DNA of 64,000 nt from Galdieria partita (GCA_025991245.1 BQMJ01000008.1:124001-188000); one strand, 5' to 3'. Shown: positions 8,885-19,784, numbered from the stretch's first letter. Numbers and translations are program-made. The notes: a model not told the origin generated them from the letters alone.

Positions 8885-11539
8885 ATGGTTACTCTCCAAA
8901 AGGTTGAACTGCAGTCTGAAAACTCAACAAAAAGGTTAGGTAGAGAATACATTAGAAAAATTGCAGGAGGTTTGCTTTACAGAACCAACTTTTGTTTTTG
9001 TCTCGATGGAACAGGCGTATGTTTGGTTTCAGGTGACACTTTTGCGGTATATCGCACTTGTCCCTCTCAACAAGGCACTATTCAAAATGGCCAGGCTCCA
9101 AAGTATTTTGTTTCAAAGTCACACGATAAGAGAATTACGAAAGTTATTAGTCACCCCGTGGACAGTGCCGTCGTCATGTCAGCCAGCGAGGATGGGACTT
9201 TAAGAATATGGGATGTGGAAGAAGGAATTTTGCAAAAAACGATGGATATCGGACTACCCATAGAAAATGTTTTATATGATGCAAAGTTTACGGACACTGT
9301 TTATTGTCTTTGTCGTAAACTAGGTGTTGCAGAAAATCCATTGCCGGATGCACAAGAACTGAAGACACAAAGAGTCTTTGCTCGTGGGCGAAAATTGTGT
9401 AAAGTAATATCAGTACAAATAAGTACTGGTAAAGTCTCCACAATCTTTCAAGTTAAGCGCCCAAGATGTTTTTGTTTGGCCTCGTCGGAACGTGTCCTTC
9501 TGGTTGGAACTGATTATGGTTTGACCTGTTATTTTTTAGATAAGAAAGATAATCGATTGATCCATATGAGACATTCAAAGCCTATTAATACAATGGCATA
9601 TCATGAGGAGACAGATACATTAGCCGTTGGAGAAGAGACGGGAATGATTCGTATATTTCGTTGTTTTATGGCAACTTTCTCAAGACAGAGTGATATGCAT
9701 CCCATTCATTTCTTAAATGCTCAAACACATTCAAAGTTTCATTGGCATTCACAAACGGTCTTATCTTTGGCCTTTTCTGTCAATGGTGTGCGTCTCTTTT
9801 CTGGCGGTACGGAAGGCGTCTTAGTTTCTTGGAAAGTCAGTACAGGAGAACATACATTTCTACCAAGACTGGGTGGGAGCATTCGATATCTTATGGTGGA
9901 TGCATATACAAATACAATCGGAATATCAAGTCAAGATAACTGCTTTAAATTATTAGATGGTTCAAATAGTGACCTTGTTTGTGAAGTACGTGGTGCTTGG
10001 TCTTGGACTGCATATCGTCTCCAAAGGAAAGACAGACAAGCTTTGGAATCAAAAGATGGTTGGATGGATTTTGTAAAGTGTATTTGGACAGCGAGTAGTA
10101 CACCCAAATTGTTACTACCGGGAAGACCAGGTCGATTGCAAATATTTGATATTATGCAAGATCGACATTTCATGGAAGTGGATTTGTTCTATTTCAATTA
10201 TCAACCAACTTGTGCAGAAGATGCCAAATGGATACCTTTTATTTCCCATTTATGTGTGCTGAAAGACTTGTCAAGTATCATTACCTTGGAACGGCGTTTT
10301 GTCGGTGAAGATAAATCTTTTCCATCAGAGTTTGGAGCACAAATGATTCAGTTTTATGAGTTGGAGTCTTCTCATTACGTATTGAAAAGCCGCATGTATA
10401 TTCAATCCAAAGATTCCTTTATCGTGGATATATTTTGTCATCCTCGTGAAGCTATTGTCTGTACATTGCATCAGAATGGGTCTTTTAGGATATGGGCGCG
10501 TAAGAGTGATACACAAGAACGACAACAGACCAAATGGTATTGCATTCATACATCGAAAGGTTGTCAAACAGCAACTGCAATACGAGGAACTTTTTCTAGC
10601 GATGGCAGTCTTTTGTTAATTGGATACAACAACTTGATTTCCTTTTGGAAATTGGACGAAAATATAACTCATATTTCGTTATTGAGTGAAAAGAGCTTTG
10701 ATGTTGGTTATATTGTGTCTTTACATTGTTTGGGTGGTAATTGTGGTATATTGATTGTTGCAACTTGTAGTAGCTTTCTTGTAGTTGATTTGATTCAGAT
10801 GGAAATGTTATGGTCACAACATGTTTTAGAGCCTGTGATTGCTTGTGATGATTTCTCGTGTCGTTTTGCAGTCGTTTATAAGAGTATAGAGTGCAATGGG
10901 ATGCCACATTTACAGGATACAAATTCCTCAACTCGGAAAAGACATCACAAGATATGTATTTATGAACCCTTTTCAGTTGATCCTCTGCAAGTTTTAGATG
11001 CAAAGGGAATCTCTATCAAAGCGGTCTTTTTTTCGCTCAATCACTTCAATACTTTCAATATTCCCAATCTTATCTTGGTGGATAGTGAACTACAAATTTA
11101 CGGATGTTATTGTACACAACAAACGAAAGAGTCAACATACGATGAAAAGAAGGCATATCATAGGGAAGAAGATTCTGCTTACTTTTCTATTCTTGGAGAG
11201 AAGTTGTATCATAGGGAGTCGATCCATCCTTCAGATAATATACCATTAGATAATAGCAACTCCAACAAGCCGTTGGAGTTTCAAGATGTTCCGAGTCATG
11301 TGTTGCCGACGCCACATGAGTTGTTGGATAATCTGTTTCAGTTTCCAACCCGAAATATTCATTCAACAGAAGAGTCTTCCAATGACGACTTGGCAACAGA
11401 TGTTACTTTGGATTCTAAGCCGATATTGAGTTTGTTTACAAATGCTTTTCGAATAGACGAAAGGAATCATCGACATTATGGACAACGTCTTTGGAAAAAG
11501 TTGTTCCGATTGAATCATGCAAAGACACACACGTCCTGA
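8885..11539 (+). CDS. WD-repeat protein WDR75/UTP17, U3 snoRNP (t-UTP)
   Basis: Single-exon 884-aa protein with two WD40 propellers. Recognisable blades include VVMSASEDGTLRIWDVEEG in the first propeller and AFSVNGVRLFSGGTEGVLVS followed by LPRLGGSIRYL and SSQDNCFKLLDG, the arrangement typical of WDR75/Nan1. More irregular repeats follow (CTLHQNGSFRIWARKS). WDR75/UTP17 belongs to the t-UTP subcomplex that binds nascent pre-rRNA and is needed for 18S processing. The C-terminal 150 residues are poorly conserved. Confidence 0.75.
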   Translation: MVTLQKVELQSENSTKRLGREYIRKIAGGLLYRTNFCFCLDGTGVCLVSGDTFAVYRTCPSQQGTIQNGQAPKYFVSKSHDKRITKVISHPVDSAVVMSASEDGTLRIWDVEEGILQKTMDIGLPIENVLYDAKFTDTVYCLCRKLGVAENPLPDAQELKTQRVFARGRKLCKVISVQISTGKVSTIFQVKRPRCFCLASSERVLLVGTDYGLTCYFLDKKDNRLIHMRHSKPINTMAYHEETDTLAVGEETGMIRIFRCFMATFSRQSDMHPIHFLNAQTHSKFHWHSQTVLSLAFSVNGVRLFSGGTEGVLVSWKVSTGEHTFLPRLGGSIRYLMVDAYTNTIGISSQDNCFKLLDGSNSDLVCEVRGAWSWTAYRLQRKDRQALESKDGWMDFVKCIWTASSTPKLLLPGRPGRLQIFDIMQDRHFMEVDLFYFNYQPTCAEDAKWIPFISHLCVLKDLSSIITLERRFVGEDKSFPSEFGAQMIQFYELESSHYVLKSRMYIQSKDSFIVDIFCHPREAIVCTLHQNGSFRIWARKSDTQERQQTKWYCIHTSKGCQTATAIRGTFSSDGSLLLIGYNNLISFWKLDENITHISLLSEKSFDVGYIVSLHCLGGNCGILIVATCSSFLVVDLIQMEMLWSQHVLEPVIACDDFSCRFAVVYKSIECNGMPHLQDTNSSTRKRHHKICIYEPFSVDPLQVLDAKGISIKAVFFSLNHFNTFNIPNLILVDSELQIYGCYCTQQTKESTYDEKKAYHREEDSAYFSILGEKLYHRESIHPSDNIPLDNSNSNKPLEFQDVPSHVLPTPHELLDNLFQFPTRNIHSTEESSNDDLATDVTLDSKPILSLFTNAFRIDERNHRHYGQRLWKKLFRLNHAKTHTS

Positions 11540-11581
11540 AAAGAAGTAAAAGACTCTTTTGGCGTTTCAAGTAACAACTTT

Positions 11582-12289
11582 ATGACAGACACTACAACTA
11601 ACAGTTTTCACCTTTGTCTCCCCTCAGCTATTACTTTTGAGGAATTCTCTTCTAGCCTTTTGTTAGCATACCGACTAGATAGGAAAGTCTTCCAGCGTTG
11701 TACTCAACTAAGTAACCTTGTTGAGAACTTGGGAACGTCCGTGTTCTTTCACACACCCAACTCTGACTGTTTTCCTTGTCGTTGGAGGGTAACATTTTTT
11801 TATTCCACGTGTGACCAACAAGTCATTCTGGAAAAGGACAACTTGTGCATAGTGTTGGAAAGTGACCTTTGTTGGTCTTGTTTTTATTATCGAAGAAAAG
11901 TTCCACAGCAAGCAGCACTATCCATAGCACCATCAAGTATTCACTCGGTGGTTGGTTTATTTCACTTGTTGTTTCAAATTTCCAACTGTGTCGTTTGTAT
12001 CGGTTGCAATCCTTCCATATATCCCTCCAACTGGTTCTATCCTTATGAAAACAAAGTCATATGTCTCACTTCTCAAGATGGAAGAAAAACTACATTAGGC
12101 ATTGTCGATACTTGCGGTGTGTCACAACAAAGCGTTTCTCTCTGTGCAGTGGACTGTCATGTGTTACTCGTCAACAAATTGGGAGTTCTTCGCTGTCCTG
12201 CTTGTCGAAAACTCAAAATCACACTTTACCGAAGACTTGAAAGACAAGAAAAAGAAAATCAGAACCCCAACCTTTCACAAAAGGAATAG
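11582..12289 (+). CDS. hypothetical protein, Cys-rich C terminus
   Basis: Open frame of 235 aa starting 42 bp after the WDR75 stop. I do not recognise a family. About a dozen cysteines are scattered through it, and a C-terminal CRCPAC-like cluster (LRCPACRKLKITLYRRLERQ) is followed by a basic, Lys/Gln-rich tail. The pattern could hold a zinc ion or disulfides, but no classical finger is present. Codon choice resembles the neighbouring genes, which supports a real gene. Confidence 0.55.
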   Translation: MTDTTTNSFHLCLPSAITFEEFSSSLLLAYRLDRKVFQRCTQLSNLVENLGTSVFFHTPNSDCFPCRWRVTFFYSTCDQQVILEKDNLCIVLESDLCWSCFYYRRKVPQQAALSIAPSSIHSVVGLFHLLFQISNCVVCIGCNPSIYPSNWFYPYENKVICLTSQDGRKTTLGIVDTCGVSQQSVSLCAVDCHVLLVNKLGVLRCPACRKLKITLYRRLERQEKENQNPNLSQKE

Positions 12290-12382
12290 GTACTTGTTTC
12301 TTATGGCATAGTTTACCCCATTTTTATATATGTATGTGAATGATTCTTTATTCTTGGCTTGTAAAATATTGAAACTTTTGGA

Positions 12383-13285
12383 ATGAATGAGTGGTCTGGA
12401 GGAGAGAGAGAGAGAGATTGTGTCATGATCATCCCGTGTATGGGTTTCGTATGCCCTTATTGGAGTTCTTGGAAGAAAGAAATAAGAGGCATACGTTATA
12501 CAAGTGGGTACTCCTGTCCACTTGATAGGTCTACAACTGTCTTTTCTAGGAAAGGCTATTCCTGTTCACTTGACTTGGATATCTTTCAAGAAAGGGAAAG
12601 AGAAGGCATCTTGTACTCCATCCCTGTTTCCAACTATTCAGCTCGTTGCAGGTTTGTTATTTATGCCAAAGAGATTCCTATTGAAATTCACTCTCCACCA
12701 GCTGGCTTGAAGAGTGAAGAATATCTCAAGATCAATCCATTGGGAAAAGTACCTGCTTTATGGCTAGTGGACAACAACATAACTCTATTTGAAAGTGAAG
12801 TGATCAACGAATATCTTATTGACAAATATATGCACGTTTCACCTTCTTTTATACCCAAAACTGCGGAGAAGAGAGCCATTGCCCGTCTTTCTAGTCGTAT
12901 ATATGACCTGTACATAGGTCCTTATCAGTATGGTCTCTATCGGGATGTATCCATGGAAGAAAGGAAACATTGTTTGGAGTCTGGTCGTAGAGGATTGGAA
13001 GTGCTGGAAAGAGTTATTCAGGCGACTCCATTTGTTGCTGGAGAACGCATATCGCTGGGAGATATTGCAGTATTTCCTAGCCTTATATTTTGGGTATATT
13101 TAGCACCACGTTATTATGATTGGTATCCATTGGAAGATTTACCCAAAGTGAGTGGTTGGTTTCATTTTATGAAGACAGAATCATCAGCTGCCGAAAAAGT
13201 CTACAAAGAAGTCATAGAGGGGTTAGAAACGTGGGAAAAGAATGGTCGATTTGAAAGAATGGGATTGAAACAAAGAATTTCTTAA
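12383..13285 (+). CDS. glutathione S-transferase family protein, start uncertain
   Basis: The reliable part begins near residue 75 (ILYSIPVSNYSARCRFVIYA), a thioredoxin-fold GST N domain. It continues with NPLGKVPALWL and ESEVINEYL (glutathione-binding cis-Pro and Glu-Ser) and an all-helical C domain (AGERISLGDIAVFPSL). The order resembles omega/zeta-type GSTs. The preceding 75 residues are odd. They contain a GA-repeat-derived RERE run and a direct near-repeat (GYSCPLD ... GYSCSLD), and probably represent untranslated leader, an unrecognised intron or a targeting region. Conjugation of glutathione to electrophiles is the likely activity; the substrate is unknown. Confidence 0.75.
   Translation: MNEWSGGERERDCVMIIPCMGFVCPYWSSWKKEIRGIRYTSGYSCPLDRSTTVFSRKGYSCSLDLDIFQEREREGILYSIPVSNYSARCRFVIYAKEIPIEIHSPPAGLKSEEYLKINPLGKVPALWLVDNNITLFESEVINEYLIDKYMHVSPSFIPKTAEKRAIARLSSRIYDLYIGPYQYGLYRDVSMEERKHCLESGRRGLEVLERVIQATPFVAGERISLGDIAVFPSLIFWVYLAPRYYDWYPLEDLPKVSGWFHFMKTESSAAEKVYKEVIEGLETWEKNGRFERMGLKQRIS
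12402..12417 (+). repeat. (GA)8 microsatellite
   Basis: Eight uninterrupted GA units lie just after the annotated GST start codon. Their position supports the idea that this stretch is leader sequence rather than conserved coding sequence. Confidence 0.9.
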
Positions 13286-13317
13286 TCTCATAGTCTTTTC
13301 TATATTTTTGGTGAATA

Positions 13318-15980
13318 TCACTGCAATTCACGTTTCGCAATCTCTCGAAAGTATTCTAAGCACTCTGGATTCTGAATGGCACCTTTGTTAGGGATATCTA
13401 AACCTTCAATCACTCGTTTTACAGCAATTTCAACCTAAACAACAGCCATTTCCATATGTAGAATAACTATATCGATGTTCTCACCAACCTTTTTATTATT
13501 TACGGTATACGGAATCTCAGGAACACTCAACACCTTTGCAGGAACATGACGAGGTGATAATTTCTCTCTCAACGCTTGACGAATCCTTTGAACCAAGTCA
13601 TCCGAAAGATGAACATTTTCTTTCAGTTTGACAAACATGACAATTCTTTCATCTCCATGCCAACGCTACATACAAAGCGGTCAAGCTACTTCATCATCCC
13701 AACCTCCATGCTTACCTGTCCAACAACAACACAATCTTCCAATTCCGCAAAAGAAGAAACCACATGATATATTTCAGCACTGCCTATTCGAACACCTCCA
13801 GGATTCATGGTGGCATCTGAACGTCCCTTTATATTCAACGAATATCTTTCCGTCAAAATAGCAAAGTCTCCATGTCTCCATATACCAGGATACTTGTCAA
13901 AGTATGTCTCTGAATACTTTTTAAACTCTCGATCATTCCAAAGGTGGAGTGGCATGGAAGGTACAGGAGTACAACATACCAACTCTCCTTCTTGTCCTAT
14001 GACACTTTCTCCTTGGTCATTGAATATCTATACAAAGTAAGTTTCCCCTCTTTGTGTGCGTCTCTCTACTTACTCGAATATCCATCCCTAAACCTCTACA
14101 TTGCAACTCTGGTGCAAATATTCTCTTTAAAATGCAACCGTTTCCAAAACAACCGTTGATCTCAGTTCCACCACTTATAGATAAATAACGGGCTCGAGGA
14201 GAGATCTGATTGTAAACATAAGCAAAGTTCAAAGGTGATGATGGCGAGCCAGTAACAAGTACAGCATCTAAATAATAAAACGGAATACATTCGCTTGGCC
14301 AATAACTACTTTGTTGATATTCCAACCACAACAAATCATCTCGTTCCCATAAATCCTCCAATTCCGACGGAACAATACCCGCTTGAAAAGTATGTGGACT
14401 AGAAGATTCCAGAAACTGTTTCCATTTGGACTTTTGATGACTTGTTAATTGGGTATTCCGTTGTATCATCTCATCCAACTTTTTGAATCTTGTTTTCATC
14501 GTATCCCTAAATGGGTTCACTCCTGCTTCTTCTACAGCTTGCAAAAACCTTGCTGATGTTCCAAAATAAGTTACATGTTCTTCATCTAATATACGGAAAA
14601 GTAGATATGGCTCTTGCGGAGGTAACGGACTTCCATCATATATCACCAAACAAACACCGGATGCCAAAGCAGCCAACTGCCAATTCCACATCATCCATCC
14701 GCAAGTTGTAAAATAGAGAAGTTTCTGTCTGGGTTTAAAATCACAATGAAGTTGATGTTCTTTCATTTGATTGAGTAACACTCCCGTTCCTTGTACCAAG
14801 CACTTGGGCAGTCCAGTAGTTCCTATATCGAAAATACCAACATGATCTATATAAAATGTTTTCCATACTTACCAGAAGAAAACATCACGTAACAAGGATG
14901 GTCAAAGCTTACTCGTTCAAAATGGATAATCTTTTCACTCTTTTCCGCTTCCAATCTACCCAATTCTTCAAATGAATAGCAAGGAATACCCAAGTTTGCG
15001 CTCTTCCATGGTGCTTCTTCATTCTCTCGATGAATATAAGGAATAATAACGACCAACTGCAATGTTTTCAATTCTTTCACAATTTCCTTGACTTTCTCCA
15101 TCGAATTGTAAAGTTTTCCTTTGAAAAAGTAACCATCAGCTGCTACCAGAACTTTGGGTTTTATTTGACCAAAGCGTTCGACCACAGCTTGAACTCCAAA
15201 GTCCGGACTGCAGGAAGCCCAAGTAGCTCCCAATGCGACCGTTCCTAAGGCAGCGACTGCAGTTTCGAGCATATTCGGAACATAACCGACAATCATATCT
15301 CCTTTGGTTATTCCATTGGATACAAGTCCTTTCCAAAAGTAAAATACTTTATCATATAGTTGGGAGTGAGTCCATTGTACTCTTGGATAGTTGGGGTCTT
15401 CTGAACGAAATATCATGGCAGTTTCTGGACCTCGAGATCGGAGCAAGTTTTCAGCAAGGTTGCATTCTGCCCCTATAAACCAACTAACTCTTGGCATAGC
15501 GTTGTTTTCTTTGGGCATTCTAACGTGTTTCATTCTCCTTGAAGCTCTCAAGTCCATAAAATCCCAAATGGCAGTCCAAAAGTCGTCCAAGTGATCGATA
15601 GACCATTGGTGAAGTTCTTCATAAATAGCTTCCAATTTCTCATACTGCTCTTGTTTCAACCCTCCTTTCACTTCCGTTCCTTCAATGATATCAGAAATAG
15701 CCTTTCCTATTGTCAAGCCATATCTTCTGTCGATCCATTGGACAAAACGAAACAACTGGGAATCCTTTATACGCGACTCACTTGGAGTCCAGAAAGGTAA
15801 AGAACCATTGAGCAAGCTCAAGTTGTCAACTTTAGCACTTTTCTCATTTCTTTCCATATATTGTTGTTTGGAGAATTGGGTTTTCAGCCGAAAAGTGCAC
15901 TTGGAGTTTCTCTCCAATAGAATAATCACCCCAATGAACGACGGGAAATGGGGCCATTTTCTCTCTCTTCTCAAACCCAA
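13318..15980 (-). CDS. AACS: acetoacetyl-CoA synthetase
   Basis: Five exons: 15980-14873, 14822-14074, 14027-13716, 13665-13489, 13434-13318; introns 50, 46, 50, 54 nt; 820 aa. It activates acetoacetate with ATP and CoA. The P-loop-like FSSGTTGLPK is rebuilt across intron 1. LVTGSPSSPLNFAYVY, LSISGGTEINGCF, YPGIWRHGDF and IKGRSDATMNPGGVRIGSAE follow in the AACS order. The C domain ends with IPYTVNNKKVEIAVK, containing the catalytic Lys. About 65-70 extra residues sit between VNPFRDTMK and LDAVLVTGS, where animal and bacterial enzymes are short. The first 30-40 residues may be a signal. The last intron starts with the uncommon donor GTTGGT. Confidence 0.88.
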
Positions 15981-16023
15981 CCTGAATGGAGAATATATCT
16001 GTATAGGGTAACATCAACGATTG

Positions 16024-16860
16024 TTATTCATGTCGACTGGATGTCTTGGCATTGACTAGTTGTGGAAATATCAACTTTTGCCATCGAAATCGAGGAGAAA
16101 AGTTACCTACTTACACATGAGTATAGAGAATAACGACAGCATTCAACTTACTGGAAATCCCTTTATCTTGATGATGAGATAGCTTTGCCAGTTTTCGTTT
16201 TGTACGCATCCTTTTATTTCCAAAAAAGGTATTGACTTGTTCCACAGAGATACCCGCTTGATGAGCCAATTCTCTTTTCACCGTTTCTGATGGGTAAGGG
16301 TGATGTATATTGGCATTGAACCAATCATTCAGTACTTTTCTAGTATCTTTGGTCATCGAAGCCGATGAAGATAGCTTATGTTCTCTTTGGGGAGGTGAAT
16401 GGCTAGAAACGGAATTCTCATTCTCCATCGGGAAAGAGTGGTTGGGATAGTCGTCCGTTTTCTTCAAAAGGTCGACGTTCATCTCTTTTGTACTCCCTGC
16501 ATTGACTCTGTACAATACCCATTCCAATAAATCATCAAGAAGACGTAAAAAATACTGTCTACTAGGACGAGTCTCACTATCGACACTTCCTATTTCTATC
16601 CACAATTGCCGTTTCCAGAAATGCAATTGCTGTATCGCTGCATGGTTTGTACTCGAATCATTCATTTGCTTCCACGCATCCAACACAGCGCTTAAAAAGG
16701 AATAGACAAACCATTCATGCTGTTGAATATCCATCAGAAAATGCTAAAGAGAGAATATTCGGTCAAAGAGTCAGCAAATAGATGCACTTACCTCACGAGG
16801 ATCCATATATTGGCTTCCATGTTGGCAACCACGCAAATAAATATATTTTGGAAAGGTCAT
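16024..16860 (-). CDS. TALE-class (PBX-like) homeodomain protein
   Basis: Three exons (16860-16792, 16743-16152, 16106-16024; introns 48 and 45 nt), 247 aa. The homeodomain lies near residues 150-210 and reads VLNDWFNANIHHPYPSETVK then AHQAGISVEQVNTFFGNKRM. The three-residue loop extension (HHPYP) places it in the TALE class, closest to PBX. The recognition-helix Asn51 and Arg53 are present, but the almost invariant Trp48 is Phe. Upstream is a short helical region without a clear KNOX or PBC domain. TALE factors in red and green algae often act in life-cycle control; a role here is inference. Confidence 0.85.
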
Positions 16861-16873
16861 CTATACAACTCAC

Positions 16874-16890
16874 CTCTCTCTCTCTCTCTC
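16874..16890 (-). repeat. (CT/GA)8 tract upstream of the homeodomain gene
   Basis: A CT dinucleotide run on the plus strand lies 14 bp upstream of the homeodomain start codon, so it is a GA run in that gene's leader or promoter. The remaining stretch up to 17100 shows no convincing gene. Confidence 0.85.
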
Positions 16891-17100
16891 CTTCAGTGGA
16901 ATACAAAAAGTATGCGCCGTCTCCTTCTTTTTTCTGGTCTTCATTCAACTATCATCATGAGGGTGCGGAATAGAAGATGGATTCTTGAGCCATCGTCATT
17001 GTGTCGGTTATCCATCGATCACTTGGGTGAGGGATCATCTATCACTTGTCCAACGAGATGGTCAAGAGGCTATGCGCCTTTTCTTTTTTTGAAACAAGCT

Positions 17101-19035
17101 TCAGTCGCTGCATTGCTGTTCGCGTTTTTCCCATAAATGAAACAAACAGATAGGAATATTGCCAATTGCCCTCAATAAATCTTCAAACCATCCAATATGT
17201 TGTTCATCGTTCGTGGAAACTTTCAACACTCCGTGAGAGCCAATAGCAATCTTCATTTGGATTCCTTCCAGCTGCTCACTCCTTCTCTGTTTTCTCCATA
17301 TATACAGTTCTATCAGATGAGGTGGATGTACAACTACTTCGAAACCAAAGACACTCGATTCCCTACTCGTCCCCTTGTAACAAGTCACCAACCGAGTATA
17401 AGAAGAATCCTTCTTCATCGGTTCCTTATTCGATGCAACCAGTGTACCATCTACGTAACAATCGCAAAACAAACTTTGAAACAGCTGATTGAATACCAAC
17501 TGTTGTCTCAAAATACCTAAAATAGTGATCAACTTGTCAATTCGAAGGAATGGAATACAATCGACTTGGATGCATCTTCTTCTAGGTGAAAGACGAAGAG
17601 GCAGCGAATAAGTCAATGTCATCTTTCTTCCATCTGAATATTCTAATCCATTCTCTACAACAACACCAACACTTCGATCAATCTTCCAAGCGTCCGATGT
17701 AGAATGGAAACTCTCTTCAGAAGACAACAACGGATAACCACATTCTTCCAAAAGAGCTTCTTCCAATATAACGTAAGGCATATGCGAATGAGAAATTTCA
17801 AGCCATTCTTTTCCATAAGAATATCCACAAGGGCATTCTTCTTCATAACAAAGATACAAAAGTCGAGCTGTCGTTAAAGTCATCTTGATAGGAAAACAAA
17901 GCGAAAGTACAAAAGACAGTCCCGCTGATATGCCTACTCCAATCCATTTCTGTAAATCCACTGGAAACTTATTTTCCAGCTCCACTCTATCCGGAAATTG
18001 CATAGGAAAAAATATTTCCTTTTCTTTCGATTCCTCTCGTACAGAAACTACTCCAAACATGCAACTACGACAACCTTGACAAATATCGAGCCAATCTTCT
18101 TGGTAATGAAAACCTTGTTGAATAACTTGTCTGTGAGAAGAACAAGTATAGAAGAGATCTACAATGCCCTCTAGATCTGGTACTATCCATCCATGTCCAT
18201 CTTGTATAGGAGGAAACAACTTGGAAGACTCATATTCACAAACAATTCTAAATAACAATCGAAGATGATGCAACAATTTGACAACATCCAACTTATTCAT
18301 ATGCTGATCAATTCTATCCAACTTCCAAACACTTTTTAGCTTTTCTTCAAAGAGAGAAAAACGTTCCAAAGTTAACCAAGATTCAAGAGTCTGACAAAGC
18401 TTATCATCTGTAAACTCTTCTCCACTTTGACTAAAGAATCGAAAAGAGACATTGTGAATACCCTTTTCAGGATGTACTGAAATGTCAATCAATAAGCTCG
18501 TCGTACTGATAGTCACTACATCCACAGAGGACTCCTTTTGGGTTGCTTCTATACTCTCTCCATCAGAAGAATCTGTTCTGGTAACAAAAAAGTCACACTC
18601 TGAGCAAAGAGAACACAGTTCTAAACGTGCTAAAAGCCTCTCGTGCTTACTGTTACTTATTTCGTTCACTCTATAAACTATACTATTTTCCTGTAGTTGT
18701 CTAGTCAAAGTTTCCAATTGCTTCTTACTGGCACGTAAACTGTGTCGGATTCTAGAAAGCCTTTCCAACTTGCTCATATCGTTGGAAGAATCCGCCTTGT
18801 ACTTGAGAAGACGATCCATCATTCTCGTTATTCTTCTCAATCCTTGAGAAACTTCTTCTGTTGTACGCAAATGATTCAAAGGATGAAGAACTTGTTGGAG
18901 TTCCAAACTACTCTTATCACATATCTGCGTCTCCATCACTTTACCAAGTTTTGTGATCGTTTCTCTCAAAGTTTCTCCTCGATCCTCTGCTGTAGGTTCA
19001 GTTGGGGTATTTGCATCCATAGTCATCTCTTCCAT
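17101..19035 (-). CDS. large coiled-coil protein, possible Mediator subunit 1
   Basis: Single open frame of 644 aa. The N-terminal 130 residues are helical with heptad-like Leu spacing (LERLSRIRHSLRASKKQLET). Then comes a region resembling the Med1 domain: TISTTSLLIDISVHPEKGIH, NVSFRFFSQSGEE, and a helix pair around LTLERFSLFEEKLKSVWKLD. The C-terminal half has mixed beta strands and Cys clusters (CYEEECPCG). Mediator subunit 1 links activators to RNA polymerase II. The match is by general layout only, and an unrelated lineage-specific protein is possible. Confidence 0.45.
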   Translation of the reverse strand: MEEMTMDANTPTEPTAEDRGETLRETITKLGKVMETQICDKSSLELQQVLHPLNHLRTTEEVSQGLRRITRMMDRLLKYKADSSNDMSKLERLSRIRHSLRASKKQLETLTRQLQENSIVYRVNEISNSKHERLLARLELCSLCSECDFFVTRTDSSDGESIEATQKESSVDVVTISTTSLLIDISVHPEKGIHNVSFRFFSQSGEEFTDDKLCQTLESWLTLERFSLFEEKLKSVWKLDRIDQHMNKLDVVKLLHHLRLLFRIVCEYESSKLFPPIQDGHGWIVPDLEGIVDLFYTCSSHRQVIQQGFHYQEDWLDICQGCRSCMFGVVSVREESKEKEIFFPMQFPDRVELENKFPVDLQKWIGVGISAGLSFVLSLCFPIKMTLTTARLLYLCYEEECPCGYSYGKEWLEISHSHMPYVILEEALLEECGYPLLSSEESFHSTSDAWKIDRSVGVVVENGLEYSDGRKMTLTYSLPLRLSPRRRCIQVDCIPFLRIDKLITILGILRQQLVFNQLFQSLFCDCYVDGTLVASNKEPMKKDSSYTRLVTCYKGTSRESSVFGFEVVVHPPHLIELYIWRKQRRSEQLEGIQMKIAIGSHGVLKVSTNDEQHIGWFEDLLRAIGNIPICLFHLWEKREQQCSD

Positions 19036-19203
19036 TTTCGATGGCTAATCATTAACATTTTCTCTTTTCTATCATTGTATCACATATATGTTCCTTTTTA
19101 TTTGTTCTACAACTCAAAAGCTTTCCAATAAAACTGTAAATAAAACGTACAATATTGTTCAATCTAGCAAAGTTACTTTACAATATTCGAATAAACTCCA
19201 CCG

Positions 19204-19778
19204 CTAACTTTTGGCCTTTGCTTCCATTTCCTTTTCCACTTGCGCAAGTTTTTCTTTTACTTGTTTCAACTCCTGAAGTGACTCCTCTGTCTTGGTTCTC
19301 TCACCAAGGCGCTTCAACTGGGATTCCAACTCTATTTGCTTTCAACCATATCATTGAGACCATCTTGTCCAACGCACGGGAAACTTACCGTCAATTGTAG
19401 TTCAACTAGAGCATCGGGCACCTCTTGTTCTTCCTTAACGGAAGGAGAGGGGAACCGAGCTTGAGAAGCTGTTTCACGAACACTTTCTTTTGCTTCCTGG
19501 GTAGAGCGTTTGTACTGAATGATACCGGCTACTATTCCAAACAACACCGATAGGATACCATATTTCCAAGCTGCTTTTCTCAACGCCAAAGGATCTTGAC
19601 CATCTGCGAACCCTCCTGTATCGTAAGTGTTTACGTGAGTATTTACTTTTTCATCATTAGCCGTTGGTTGTCCTCCAGTCGATTGTCTCGAAAGGTGATT
19701 GCCACTACAGTTACGAAAGAATAAACGTTGCCATCCTCTTCCAAGCATGAACAGGGGATAGAAACTTCGATTGCTCAT
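19204..19778 (-). CDS. single-pass membrane protein with C-terminal coiled coil, organelle-directed
   Basis: Two exons (19778-19389, 19338-19204; intron 50 nt), 174 aa from the second Met. An upstream Met at 19853 is possible but would cover the SOD leader. The N terminus is basic and aromatic, with no acidic residues for about 40 positions (MSNRSFYPLFMLGRGWQRLF), like a mitochondrial or plastid presequence. One membrane segment, YGILSVLFGIVAGIIQY, follows. A charged coiled coil continues across the intron (QIELESQLKRLGERTK) to the end. Family not recognised. The gene is divergent from MnSOD, with about 6 bp between likely start codons. Confidence 0.6.
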
Positions 19779-19784
19779 TGGAAA

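Noticed and set aside
16717-17136. 139-codon plus-strand frame opposite the homeodomain leader and the MED1-like 3' end
   Set aside because: Composition reflects the antisense of known exons and a CT repeat; no independent support.
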